Origin: Desulfobulbaceae bacterium
Lineage (GTDB): Bacteria > Desulfobacterota > Desulfobulbia > Desulfobulbales > Desulfocapsaceae
Length of the DNA: 11,158 bases
Assembly: GCA_024643445.1 (NCBI GenBank)
Contig: JAHEMX010000073.1
Location: 1-11,158, forward strand
Direction of reading: 5' to 3'
A program made the position numbers and the translations under genes. The number at the start of each line of letters is the position of its first letter. The stretch's first letter is position 1. Under the pieces are notes generated by a model that saw only the letters and a program-made list of their open reading frames with translations, made no database searches and was not told the DNA's origin. This document shows positions 1-6,750 of the stretch, piece by piece.

Positions 1-31
1 CCCGTAAAAAGGAGTTCCTGGATGCCGTCAT
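1..31 (-). CDS. N-terminal start of an unidentified gene, cut by the window edge
   Basis: On the minus strand an ATG at 31-29 opens a frame reading MTASRNSFLR to the window edge. It is preceded by a strong purine-rich ribosome binding site (AAGGGGGGAACA just before the ATG). It starts only 10 bases after the TAA at 42-44 that ends the gene upstream, so the two would be co-transcribed and possibly translationally coupled. Ten residues are too few to name a family. The call rests on the ribosome binding site and spacing alone. Confidence 0.45.
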   Translation of the reverse strand, partial: MTASRNSFLR

Positions 32-41
32 TGTTCCCCCC

Positions 42-206
42 TTATTCGTAAGTTACCTCGATCATACTTGCGACATTTGGGTAATCATCAGCATGTTGTT
101 TTCCATCTGAGATAACGACATTTTCTATAGTGCCCATGGCATCCATATCCATCATGTTGTAATCCCCCTTCACCTTCCAAAAGCGATGGCTGACCATTCC
201 CAAAAA
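42..206 (-). pseudogene. C-terminal continuation of the secreted-protein gene beyond the in-frame TAG
   Basis: Reading on in the same frame after TAG 207-209 gives 54 residues, starting FLGMVSHRFWKVKGDYNMMD and ending VASMIEVTYE, then TAA at 42-44. The segment looks like real protein. It has an aromatic 'FWKVKGDYN' strand, an 'MDMDAMGTIENVVISDG' stretch and an 'IEVTY' ending, and the next gene's ribosome binding site follows immediately. This suggests the ancestral gene spanned 42-542. The TAG may be a nonsense mutation, a sequencing error, or a recoded or suppressed codon. The interrupted frame is seen directly; its cause is not resolvable from the window. Confidence 0.6.
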
Positions 207-542
207 CTATGACTTTTGATAAAAGTATGATGGAATTTTCTCCTTATACCAGGCAACCACTTTGTCAACAGGATCAGGGCCCAGTAATTTCACATAGGCC
301 AGATATGACTTTCCATTGGCTTTCATATCCCCGTACCCCCGGGTTTGCAGGATCTCCGCTCCAGGATAGGCTGGTATCGCCACGGCGGATGCATCCGGCA
401 CTTTGGCCTCCTTGATGAACATTTGTGCCAGAGGGGATGTGTTTGACGTAATTTTAACCTTGGCCGCATAGGGTGCGGCCAGAGCCGCGCTGCTAAGGCC
501 AAGACAGACCATAATTAATGTTATCCCGATCAGTTTTTTCAT
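207..542 (-). CDS. Small secreted protein of unknown function, probably truncated by an in-frame TAG
   Basis: The 111-residue product begins with a clear Sec signal peptide (MKKLIGITLIMVCLGLSSAALA, cleavage near residue 22-23), so it is exported. The mature part contains a PAYPGAEILQTRGYG stretch, then DPVDKVVAWYKEKIP around residues 92-104. That layout resembles small periplasmic proteins of unknown function in Desulfobacterota, where a 'YPGA...' strand is followed by an amphipathic 'VxxWYKEKLP' helix. The start ATG (542-540) has a good ribosome binding site (GAAAGGAAAGAAG). The frame stops at TAG 207-209 directly after YFYQKS. The same frame then stays open for 54 more codons to TAA 42-44, so this looks like the N-terminal two thirds of a protein of about 165 residues. 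It is divergent from plsY. The family resemblance is from memory, and no function can be assigned. Confidence 0.7.
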   Translation of the reverse strand: MKKLIGITLIMVCLGLSSAALAAPYAAKVKITSNTSPLAQMFIKEAKVPDASAVAIPAYPGAEILQTRGYGDMKANGKSYLAYVKLLGPDPVDKVVAWYKEKIPSYFYQKS

Positions 543-711
543 CTTCTTTCCTTTCTGTCTTATTTATCTCAATTGCTATTTCTAATAGGTGCAGCGGTAA
601 AACCGTTCTTGAATCACTGCTGCCGGCGCCTGTTGCTTTGTCGCAGTGAAAACGGTAGAGTGCGCTGTCAGCAGCCGAGGTGCATTACCGCTTTACCATT
701 AGGGGTACATT

Positions 712-1305
712 ATGAACATCCTTTTTCCGATTGCAAGTTATCTCATTGGAGCCATACCTTTTGGTCTGATGCTCGGCAAACTCGCGGGTATTGATGTACG
801 GACCGCAGGCAGCGGAAATATCGGTGCAACCAATGTCAGCCGGCTGCTTGGGAAAAAACTGGGGTTTGCAACCCTTGTTCTTGATTGCCTGAAGGGGTTT
901 CTGCCAATCTTTGCGGCCTCACACCTGCTTCCCGATGGTTCCAGTAAACAGGTCGTCATGCTGCTCTGCGGCATCATGGCGGTGGTCGGGCACATGTTTC
1001 CGGTCTATCTCGGTTTCAGGGGAGGCAAGGGCGTTGCCACGGGACTTGGTGTTTTTCTCTTTTTGTCACCACCGGCAATTGCTATCAGCCTGGTCGTCTT
1101 TGTCGGGTTGGTGGCATTGACCGGTTTTGTCTCCGTCGGTTCCCTGGCAGCCGCAGGTCTTTTTCCCCTGTGGCTTTATGTTCTTGGCCAACCGCTTGCA
1201 TCCGTCTCTGCCGGAATGGTGATTGGGGGCCTGATATGGATAAAGCATCATCAGAATATCAGGCGCTTGTTCCGCGGCGAGGAAAAGAGCTGGAAAAAGA
1301 AGTGA
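712..1305 (+). CDS. plsY: Acyl-phosphate:glycerol-3-phosphate acyltransferase PlsY
   Basis: PlsY moves an acyl group from acyl-phosphate to the sn-1 position of glycerol-3-phosphate in the inner membrane. This makes lysophosphatidic acid, the first step of phospholipid synthesis, with PlsX supplying the acyl-phosphate. All three family motifs are present in order: GSGNIGATNVSR at residues 33-44, GHMFPVYLGFRGGKGVAT at 93-110 (the glycine-rich phosphate loop), and KHHQNIRRLFRGEE at 178-191. Hydrophobic segments lie near residues 3-22, 51-70, 82-101, 113-138 and 140-176, fitting the multi-span topology. The 197-residue length is normal for the family. The ATG at 712 follows an AGGGG ribosome binding site. 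The gene is divergent from the small secreted protein and is followed 130 bp later by an E1-like enzyme on the same strand. Confidence 0.96.
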   Translation: MNILFPIASYLIGAIPFGLMLGKLAGIDVRTAGSGNIGATNVSRLLGKKLGFATLVLDCLKGFLPIFAASHLLPDGSSKQVVMLLCGIMAVVGHMFPVYLGFRGGKGVATGLGVFLFLSPPAIAISLVVFVGLVALTGFVSVGSLAAAGLFPLWLYVLGQPLASVSAGMVIGGLIWIKHHQNIRRLFRGEEKSWKKK

Positions 1306-1435
1306 CCACCACCATTCCCGTGACGGGGTAAAAAAGAGGGCTGATGATCTGGACAAACGGCGCCAGTGCAGCGTATCAGGGCTGCAACCGGGGACGTTGC
1401 CTTTGTATCCAGCACACGGCCCGAACGGTGACGAT

Positions 1436-2293
1436 ATGACCAGAGAAGACGTTGTACAGCGCATTGTCAATGCGGCTACGAGACAGCTGAGACCTGATGG
1501 CACTTCCTACTACTCGCTGGCCTATCGCGACGAACTCGGCCTCGTGCAAGAAACGGGCTGCAGCCTGAAGGAAATACAGATCGTCGCGCTGGAACATGAT
1601 CTTATTCCTGAGGTCTATATCAGAAACCAGAAGAGTCTGTCCAGCCGGGATCAGGTCAGGCTGCTGCAGACGCATGTGGGGATAATCGGACTGGGCGGTC
1701 TTGGCGGGACGGTTACGGAAATCCTGGCCAGGATCGGTATTGGATCCCTGACCCTGGTGGATGGAGATGTCTTCGAGGACAGCAATCTCAATCGCCAGCT
1801 CCTGAGCCGTGTCGACAATCTCGGCAAACCAAAGGCGGACGCGGCGGCGGAGCGGGTACGTGCAATTAATCCGGCGGTAGAAACATGCGTACACAGACAG
1901 TTTCTCTCTGCCGAGAACGCCCAGGCTATTCTCAAAGATGTCAACATTGGGGTTGACTGCCTTGATTCAATTGCCAGTCGTTTCATTCTTGAGCAGGCCT
2001 GCCGGACCAGGCAGATACCGATGGTTTCTGCGGCGATTGGCGGAACGTCGGGACAGGCTACCGCAGTCTATCCGGAAGATCAGGGGCTGTCCCGCATCTA
2101 CGGCGATCCCGGCACGGCTTCACCCAAAGGGGTTGAGATGATGCTTGGAACCCTGCCTTTTGCCGCCATCTCTATGGCCGCCGTTGAATGTGCCGAGATC
2201 GTCACTATCGCACTCGGCAAGCCGGCCCCTCTGAGGAACCGGCTGTTTATCACCGACCTGACGGATCATACCGCCGAACTGATCGATTTCTGA
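1436..2293 (+). CDS. ThiF/MoeB/HesA-family E1-like adenylyltransferase
   Basis: Enzymes of this family use ATP to adenylate the C-terminal glycine of a ubiquitin-like sulfur carrier (ThiS or MoaD type) in thiamine, molybdopterin or related pathways. The Rossmann nucleotide loop GLGGLGG is at residues 85-91. The ATP-contacting segment VDGDVFEDSNLNRQ lies at 108-121, with Asp109, Asp111 and Arg120 in place. GKPK at 130-133 supplies the lysine, and VDCLDSIASR at 173-182 supplies the conserved aspartate. An N-terminal region of about 80 residues (REDVVQRIVNAATRQLRPDG onward) precedes the fold. The paired CxxC zinc motifs of MoeB and ThiF are absent. I chose the ATG at 1436 (weak GGTG upstream). 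An in-frame TTG at 1397 with GGGGACG before it would add 13 residues. No carrier-protein gene is adjacent, so the pathway is unknown. Confidence 0.85.
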   Translation: MTREDVVQRIVNAATRQLRPDGTSYYSLAYRDELGLVQETGCSLKEIQIVALEHDLIPEVYIRNQKSLSSRDQVRLLQTHVGIIGLGGLGGTVTEILARIGIGSLTLVDGDVFEDSNLNRQLLSRVDNLGKPKADAAAERVRAINPAVETCVHRQFLSAENAQAILKDVNIGVDCLDSIASRFILEQACRTRQIPMVSAAIGGTSGQATAVYPEDQGLSRIYGDPGTASPKGVEMMLGTLPFAAISMAAVECAEIVTIALGKPAPLRNRLFITDLTDHTAELIDF

Positions 2294-2310
2294 TTGCCAC
2301 AGAACAATTA

Positions 2311-2414
2311 CGGGGACAGTATACTTAATTCTTCTGATCCTTTCTTTTAAAGACGATGCCCTTTGGTATCACCTCCTTGTACACTCGAAAAATGAATTAA
2401 GTATACTGTCCCCG
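2311..2414. repeat. MITE/REP-like element with 21-bp perfect terminal inverted repeats
   Basis: The left arm at 2311-2331 (starting CGGGGACAGTATACTTAATT) is the exact reverse complement of the right arm at 2394-2414. A 62-base interior separates them. Arms of the 'GGGGACAGT...' type are commonly found around REP-associated tyrosine transposase (Y1/IS200-like) genes, so this is probably a non-autonomous or internally deleted derivative. On the minus strand a short frame ends inside the arm, reading VIPKGIVFKRKDQKN then TAA. It could be a leftover of a transposase C-terminus, but I cannot confirm that. No intact transposase is present. The element lies 17 bp after the E1-like gene and may also serve as its terminator-like structure. 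Confidence 0.75.
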
Positions 2415-2521
2415 CAATTCAGGCACCTAAAATAAGGGGAAAAGATGCTCAATGGTATCGATTCCAGGTATTCAGCGCATCTACCCAACCATTGAGTGCG
2501 GCGGGTATTTTTGTCAAAATG

Positions 2522-2596
2522 ACGCTTAATAAAGGTTGAGCAAGGTTTCAATACTCTTTTTTTAACAGCGCCTTGAAACGTGAGTTCCTGTCATCT
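2522..2596 (+). repeat. Dispersed intergenic repeat, copy A (short, most diverged)
   Basis: The copy reads CGCTTAATA, GGTTGAGCAAGG, CTTTTTTTAACAGCGCCTTG and then TTCCTGTCATCT. It lines up with the 3' two thirds of copies B, C and D, whose shared core is roughly GGTCGAGCRAG, TTTAAAGCTG, a T-run, RTGCCT, AAAAAGCGA and TATC. It lies 39 bp beyond the stop of the minus-strand membrane-protein gene. Alignment was by eye, so the exact ends are approximate. Confidence 0.5.
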
Positions 2597-2634
2597 CATA
2601 AAAGAAGCTATCCGGCTTTTCTCAACAATGCACA

Positions 2635-3081
2635 TCAAGAAGCCAGGTACAAGCTCCACAAAACCAGGGGGATGATGATATCAGCGAAAAATACCGGCCC
2701 GGCATTGCCGGGGTTTTTATTGCCGTTTTTGAGCATATCTTCTAAATGAACTGAGAAAGCGCCGATTAAAAAGACCGAAGTAAAAATGATAGTTGCCAAC
2801 CAGAATTCACCGCGAAAGAAAAAGCTGAGGAGGCCGCACGTGGCCAGGGCTAGGTTGGTAAAGGCAACCTCTTTCTGAAAGAGATTGCCGGCTGGCCAGC
2901 CTATGTAGGCTGCCACATCATCTGATTTAAAATAATGTCCCAAAAATGCCCACAACCCACCAAGGCCAACCTTTATCACGAGCAGCCAGAGAAGGATAGT
3001 CTCCAACACAGGTGCCTGATTTAAAAAAATGTCTGCAGCCGCTATAACAAGTGCCAAAATCGTAAGATAAATTGTGTACAT
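2635..3081 (-). CDS. Small integral membrane protein, DUF6790-like
   Basis: The 148-residue product is almost entirely hydrophobic. Probable membrane spans lie near residues 3-20, 27-50, 74-89, 93-112 and 129-146. A conserved-looking IGWPAGNLFQKEVAFTNLA stretch at 60-78 sits between spans 2 and 3. A 'GW..G.PFQ.E' signature of this kind is what I associate with the DUF6790 family of bacterial membrane proteins of unknown function; that family name is from memory. I chose the ATG at 3081-3079 because the protein then begins directly with its first span, and GAGGT lies 12-14 bases upstream. A GTG at 3129 would add 16 poorly hydrophobic residues. The gene stands alone, flanked by repeats on both sides. 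Confidence 0.7.
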   Translation of the reverse strand: MYTIYLTILALVIAAADIFLNQAPVLETILLWLLVIKVGLGGLWAFLGHYFKSDDVAAYIGWPAGNLFQKEVAFTNLALATCGLLSFFFRGEFWLATIIFTSVFLIGAFSVHLEDMLKNGNKNPGNAGPVFFADIIIPLVLWSLYLAS

Positions 3082-3203
3082 AATTTGTCTTGACCTCATT
3101 GTTTGTTGAAATGGTGAAAAGCACGGCACTCCACAGAAAATCTGATGTTTTATATTGTATAATTTTTAAAAGGATCACCTCCGCAGTAGAGGCAGATCGA
3201 CCT

Positions 3204-3278
3204 GTTCATCGAAAATAGGGGACATACCGTTTATTTTTACTTGTTGATTCCTTTCAATGTCCCTTCAGGTTGATGAAC
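3204..3278. repeat. Imperfect palindrome, REP-like
   Basis: The left half is GTTCATC, 8 bases, GGGACAT (3204-3225). The right half is ATGTCCC, 8 bases, GATGAAC (3257-3278). The two 7-bp blocks pair exactly in inverted order, around a symmetrical 8x8 internal loop and a 31-base apical loop. The AGGGGACATACC part resembles the ends of REP-type elements linked to Y1 transposases. No transposase remnant is recognisable nearby. Confidence 0.5.
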
Positions 3279-3781
3279 GCAAGACCTGTCCTGTGACATT
3301 CAAAACATTCGGAATTATCAATGGCTCAACTGATGGAAGGGCATAAAGAGCAGGCGAGGATAAGGTACAGCCCGTATCTTATGGGGCGGCCTGTCATTTT
3401 TTTCCTAACATCCTGGCTCCTGAAATGCCACCATTTCACTGCTGATGATCTATCTATAGGTTAACAAATATTTCTCAGCAATCAAATTTCCTGAAGCCGT
3501 TTTTCTTGCCTGGCTGAACTGGACCGCGCCCAGGAAAGTGCGGGTAAAAGAGCATACAGGCACCTTTGAACATACAGGAGGATGTCGAGAAAAACGGGCG
3601 CTGCAGCGGGTATTTACAATGAAAGTGACTTGATCAAAGTGAGGACACGTATCGGTGGATGATGGAGTCTAACGAGGACCATTATCATGGTTAAATCAGA
3701 GATGTAACTCCGATCAGATACAAAGTGCAAAAGATGGAAAACACCGCTTTGGAGCTGCCATTCTAACAGGGAACGCACATC

Positions 3782-3868
3782 TTCCGTTAGGAATTAAGCG
3801 CACTACTGGTCGAGCGAGCTTTTACAGCCTTTTTATTAGTAATGTCTTAAAAAGCGACTTCATATCGA
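3782..3868 (+). repeat. Dispersed intergenic repeat, copy B
   Basis: The copy starts TTCCGTTAGGAATTAAGCGC, which closely matches copy C (CTCTGTTAGGAATTAAGC). It continues CTGGTCGAGCGAG (as in copy D, CTGGTCGAGCAAG), then a TTTTTA stretch, AATGTCTTAAAAAGCGA and TATCGA. It abuts the stop codon (3869-3871) of the minus-strand outer-membrane-protein gene, so it would form the 3' untranslated end of that transcript. Confidence 0.65.
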
Positions 3869-4681
3869 CTATTTCGGAAACAGAAACTGCAGTTGCACGC
3901 GCAGCTGCCAGTCGGCTCCGTAATCCGGTTTGACCGCGTTATAGTAAGCGCTGATCTGCCCATTGACAGGCAGGGAGCCGATCTTGAAAATTTTCCCGAT
4001 TCCCCCTCCAAAAGGAACCGTCCAGGTGTCGTCGCTGTCAGCTTTCCAGTTGGCGGTGATGATGGGGGCGCTGGATAAATACCAGCCGTCCGCCAGGTTG
4101 TAGTTGACGAAATATTGCCAGGTGAACAGGTTGATATCCTTCTCACCCGATCCCCCGGTAGACCAGACGTTGCTGAACAGCGAGCCGATCACCCAGTTTC
4201 CGGGCATACTTAAAAATACCATGGAGGCACCGGCTCCCCACTTGTCTGAGCCAAGTGCATCATCTGTTGCCGTTGGCAGCAGGAATACGGGCCCCGCTCC
4301 CCAGATCACGGCGCCTGGATCTTTGGGCGAGAAGAAACCGGTGAACGTGGTGTCGCCTAAGCCGGATACCCTTCCTTCCCCACCGGTCAGGACATCCGGT
4401 TGAGATATAACTGGCAAGATGGTGCGGGTAATCAGGTTCCATCTTTCCGAGATGGATATGGGCCAGACCGGTTGGATATTGAGGATGTTTTGGGTCTCAT
4501 CGCCTGGTCCAATGCCAAAATTGGTGTTGTTCTGGAAGGGCAGGCTGATCATGTCTGCCACAGGGTTCTGAGCCGCCTTGGCCAGGTCGGCCGAGTCGGC
4601 TGCTTTGGAAAACGCGACCGGAGAAAAGACGTAGAACAGAAACAGGATTGAAAGGATTCTACAGCGAAATTCTCCGTTCAT
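3869..4681 (-). CDS. Outer-membrane beta-barrel protein, 'neuromedin U'/MetA-like
   Basis: The 270-residue product has a signal peptide at residues 1-27, followed by ADSADLAKAAQNPVADMISL. The rest alternates short aromatic strands with glycine/asparagine turns: NTNFGIGPGDETQNILNIQP at 52-71, WNLITRTILPVISQP at 81-95, GLGDTTFTGFFSPK at 107-120, GPVFLLPTATDDALG at 130-144, and a final DWQLRVQLQFLFPK. This order closely matches, from memory, proteins annotated as 'neuromedin U', 'transporter' or MetA-pathway-like in Proteobacteria and sulfate reducers. They are presumed outer-membrane barrels with no defined substrate. The ATG at 4681 follows GGAGGTTGCC; an upstream in-frame start (4720) would disrupt the signal peptide. 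The gene lies 122 bp after the MscS-type gene on the same strand, so they may be co-transcribed. Confidence 0.85.
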   Translation of the reverse strand: MNGEFRCRILSILFLFYVFSPVAFSKAADSADLAKAAQNPVADMISLPFQNNTNFGIGPGDETQNILNIQPVWPISISERWNLITRTILPVISQPDVLTGGEGRVSGLGDTTFTGFFSPKDPGAVIWGAGPVFLLPTATDDALGSDKWGAGASMVFLSMPGNWVIGSLFSNVWSTGGSGEKDINLFTWQYFVNYNLADGWYLSSAPIITANWKADSDDTWTVPFGGGIGKIFKIGSLPVNGQISAYYNAVKPDYGADWQLRVQLQFLFPK

Positions 4682-4803
4682 GGCAACCTCCGGGGGGGAG
4701 CAAGTGGGGTTGAAGGACAAGCCTTAGCCTGCTGTGCCGTTTGCGTGTTCGTGTTAATCGTTGTGTAAAGAGCAAGGGAACAACAGAACGTTTCTTTCTC
4801 CAT

Positions 4804-6489
4804 TTAATGGTCCGCTTCCCGGTCCGGTTGCTGCGCCGGCGGGGCATACCACTGATCTTTCGGCACTACTTTTGGTTCTTTTGTATCACCTACATAATGC
4901 GGTGTCATGATCGCCACGCCATACTCATTGAAGACATCCTGAATGTTGCAGTGCAAGGCTGAATAAATCCTGGGTATTTGATCAGCACTATTGCAGAATA
5001 CGTTAAGCTCATAGGTGACGCCGAAATCTCCGAGTTCTTTTTGCAGCACGAAATGCCGGGCATCCTCTTGCAGGCCTTCGGTATTGCTGGCTGCCATCAG
5101 CAGCATCGCTTCCACCTGCCGCCAGGGAACCTCGTATCCGATACCGACGGTCGTGTGCAGGATCAACCCCTGTTCCTCGGCCATATTCGAGTAATTGGTG
5201 ACTTCCCCGTTGAGTATAGTCGAGTTGGGTATAATGATTTCTTCGTTTTTACGCGAGCGCAGGCGTGTCACCAGCAGGCGCACCTCGATCACTTCACCGA
5301 CATGTTGGCCGATTTTTACCCAATCCCCCACTTTGAAGGCACGCCGGTAGGTCATGGTATAGCCGGCTATCATGTTGGCGATGAACGATGATGAGCCGAG
5401 TGAGAACAATACCCCAAGCAGGATGGTAATGCCTTTGAAGGCTTCCGACGATGAACCGGGGATATATGGATAGGCGACGACGACACAGAGAATCACCATG
5501 AAGACGCGAACGATACGATAGGTGGGCCAGGCCCATTCGCTGTGGAATTTCGGAATGGCGATTTTTCCCCGGTCGATCTCACTGAACAAGGCGTGAGTCA
5601 TCCGGAGCAGAGCACGAAAAATGATCACCAGGATAATCAGGAAAAAGAGGCTGGGTAGGTAATTGATCGCAGCCTGGCCTATTGCCTGCAGCGGGTCGAG
5701 AACATAGCCTAGCAGTGTTTTTGACAGATACCGGGTCCAGGGAAAAAGACCAAGAACTTGGTTAACAAACAAATAGATCAGGAAAAAAACAAGAATTATG
5801 CGAATGACCTGTGACAGGATCTGTACTCCCGCCAAGATCTGTTGAGCCTGCAGGATTTTTTGGGATTTTGTTTCGAGTTGCTCTACCTTGCGCCTGAAGC
5901 GCCGTTCGATATAGGCGTCTATCTTGCGGAAGGCCCAGAACAGGGTGATAAGCAGGACAGCGAGCACAACGGTCCTGACGAAAGCATAGAGCGCGTGCCT
6001 GAGCAGGACCCTGCCCTGACGTTCCTCCCGGTAGTTTTCTATCGCCTGTTTGATCTGCGCAAGATAAAGGTCCTGGGCTATCAAAATCGAGGTGAAGTCT
6101 CCCTCCAGCTGGGCGTCATCGCTGTAGACGTTGAACAGTGTTTTGCCGCTGGCATATATCCTGACCTTGCCGTCTGTCTCGCGAACTTCAATCGAGGCCG
6201 GGTCAAACGAGGGATCCTTGGCCAGCTCCTCGATTTTCCGCGCAATATTATTCGCACGCTTTTTCGCAGGATAGGTTGATACGCCGAAAACATTGAACAA
6301 GGGCCTGCCATCAACCACAACAGGAGCGGTGTGATAGGCGTTAAACTCGATCTTGCTGTCGTTATCGGCTGGCTGTTCGGCGAGAGCGACAGGCGGTTCC
6401 GCATGAAACAGGATAAGTAACAGGCAGGCGATTGAGCGGATGAGAAAAATTTTCAGGTGGTGGCCGGTGAGCGCCGGAACATTGGTCAT
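4804..6489 (-). CDS. MscS-family mechanosensitive channel with N-terminal periplasmic domain
   Basis: MscS channels open under membrane tension and release solutes during hypo-osmotic shock. The 561-residue protein is much longer than E. coli MscS (about 286). A hydrophobic signal or anchor (residues 12-37) precedes a predicted periplasmic region at about 40-160, containing VVVDGRPLFNVFGVSTYPAK and a second, similar GKTLFNVYSD at 115-124. Membrane spans follow near 162-186, 222-246, 278-296 and 323-343. The pore helix and channel core run from about 350, with LGSSSFIANMIAGYTMTYRR at 364-383, FKVGDWVKIGQHVGEV at 385-400 and IIIPNSTILNGEVTNYS at 418-434. The mixed beta cytoplasmic domain ends near residue 532, and a hydrophilic tail follows. 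The ATG at 6489 has only a weak AGGT upstream. The substrate of the periplasmic part is unknown. Confidence 0.93.
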   Translation of the reverse strand: MTNVPALTGHHLKIFLIRSIACLLLILFHAEPPVALAEQPADNDSKIEFNAYHTAPVVVDGRPLFNVFGVSTYPAKKRANNIARKIEELAKDPSFDPASIEVRETDGKVRIYASGKTLFNVYSDDAQLEGDFTSILIAQDLYLAQIKQAIENYREERQGRVLLRHALYAFVRTVVLAVLLITLFWAFRKIDAYIERRFRRKVEQLETKSQKILQAQQILAGVQILSQVIRIILVFFLIYLFVNQVLGLFPWTRYLSKTLLGYVLDPLQAIGQAAINYLPSLFFLIILVIIFRALLRMTHALFSEIDRGKIAIPKFHSEWAWPTYRIVRVFMVILCVVVAYPYIPGSSSEAFKGITILLGVLFSLGSSSFIANMIAGYTMTYRRAFKVGDWVKIGQHVGEVIEVRLLVTRLRSRKNEEIIIPNSTILNGEVTNYSNMAEEQGLILHTTVGIGYEVPWRQVEAMLLMAASNTEGLQEDARHFVLQKELGDFGVTYELNVFCNSADQIPRIYSALHCNIQDVFNEYGVAIMTPHYVGDTKEPKVVPKDQWYAPPAQQPDREADH

Positions 6490-6610
6490 TTTTGGGTAAC
6501 CTGTTCAATGATCTGTCTGAAGAGCGGTATTTAAGACGAATGCATCGTCTAGGAAGGTAGCAGATAAGGGAGGAAGATACAATGAGAAGGTTGTACCGAA
6601 GACGACAAGA

Positions 6611-6631
6611 AATTGGGGTCAGCCCCCTATT
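6611..6631. repeat. Short REP-like palindrome (AAATTGGGGTCAGCCCC...ATTT)
   Basis: GGGG-TCAG-CCCC forms a tight hairpin, and the flanking AAAT and ATTT extend the symmetry with small bulges. 'ATTGGGGTCAGACCCC' sequences of this kind recur in genomes that carry REP-associated Y1 transposases. It is therefore most likely a solo remnant. It differs in sequence from the two other palindromes in this window. Confidence 0.45.
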
Positions 6632-6750
6632 TCTCGTAATTTACCCGGAATGAAAAATAGCAGAGGCGTTAGACGACGGTTGGCCGGGATACGCTGAGCC
6701 ACAGAGTGATGTGCCGGGACGATCAGCACAACCCTCTCTTTAAATTGCCA

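Larger units (their letters stand above)
2294..2634. other. Intergenic region between convergent genes, filled by two repeat elements
   Basis: This 341-bp gap separates the E1-like gene from the convergent membrane-protein gene. It holds a 104-bp element with perfect inverted ends and, next to the downstream gene, the shortest copy of the dispersed repeat family. Both are listed separately. No other convincing gene is visible; the short frames present lack ribosome binding sites or recognisable composition. Confidence 0.6.
3082..3868. other. Long intergenic region, mostly without recognisable genes
   Basis: This gap of nearly 800 bp contains an imperfect palindrome (3204-3278) and repeat copy B at its right end. 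Between them, 3280-3780 holds no gene I can support. The best small frame is 3321-3464 on the plus strand (47 residues, starting MAQLMEGHKEQARIRYSPYL, with one possible hydrophobic segment). It has only a weak GGA upstream and no family resemblance. A loose stem followed by seven T residues near 3367-3402 could be a weak plus-strand terminator, but nothing upstream needs it. The region may be decayed former coding DNA. Confidence 0.5.

Noticed and set aside
632..678. Possible plsY promoter (TTGCTT, 17 bases, TAGAGT).
   Set aside because: Only 3 of 6 and 4 of 6 positions match the sigma-70 consensus, which is too weak to list.
1066..1503. Minus-strand frames across the end of plsY and the start of the E1-like gene.
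   Set aside because: They overlap two well-supported genes and look like non-protein composition.
2369..2551. A 60-residue minus-strand frame across the inverted-repeat element.
   Set aside because: It runs through the right arm of the repeat and repeat copy A, has unremarkable composition, and does not resemble a transposase.
3321..3464. A 47-codon plus-strand frame starting MAQLMEGHKE.
   Set aside because: It has only a weak ribosome binding site, no family resemblance, and lies in low-information intergenic DNA. It is noted in the intergenic entry but not called.
3582..3662. A 26-codon frame starting at ATG 3582, right after AGGAGG.
   Set aside because: The Shine-Dalgarno sequence touches the ATG with no spacer, so it could not direct initiation there. 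The peptide is also very short.
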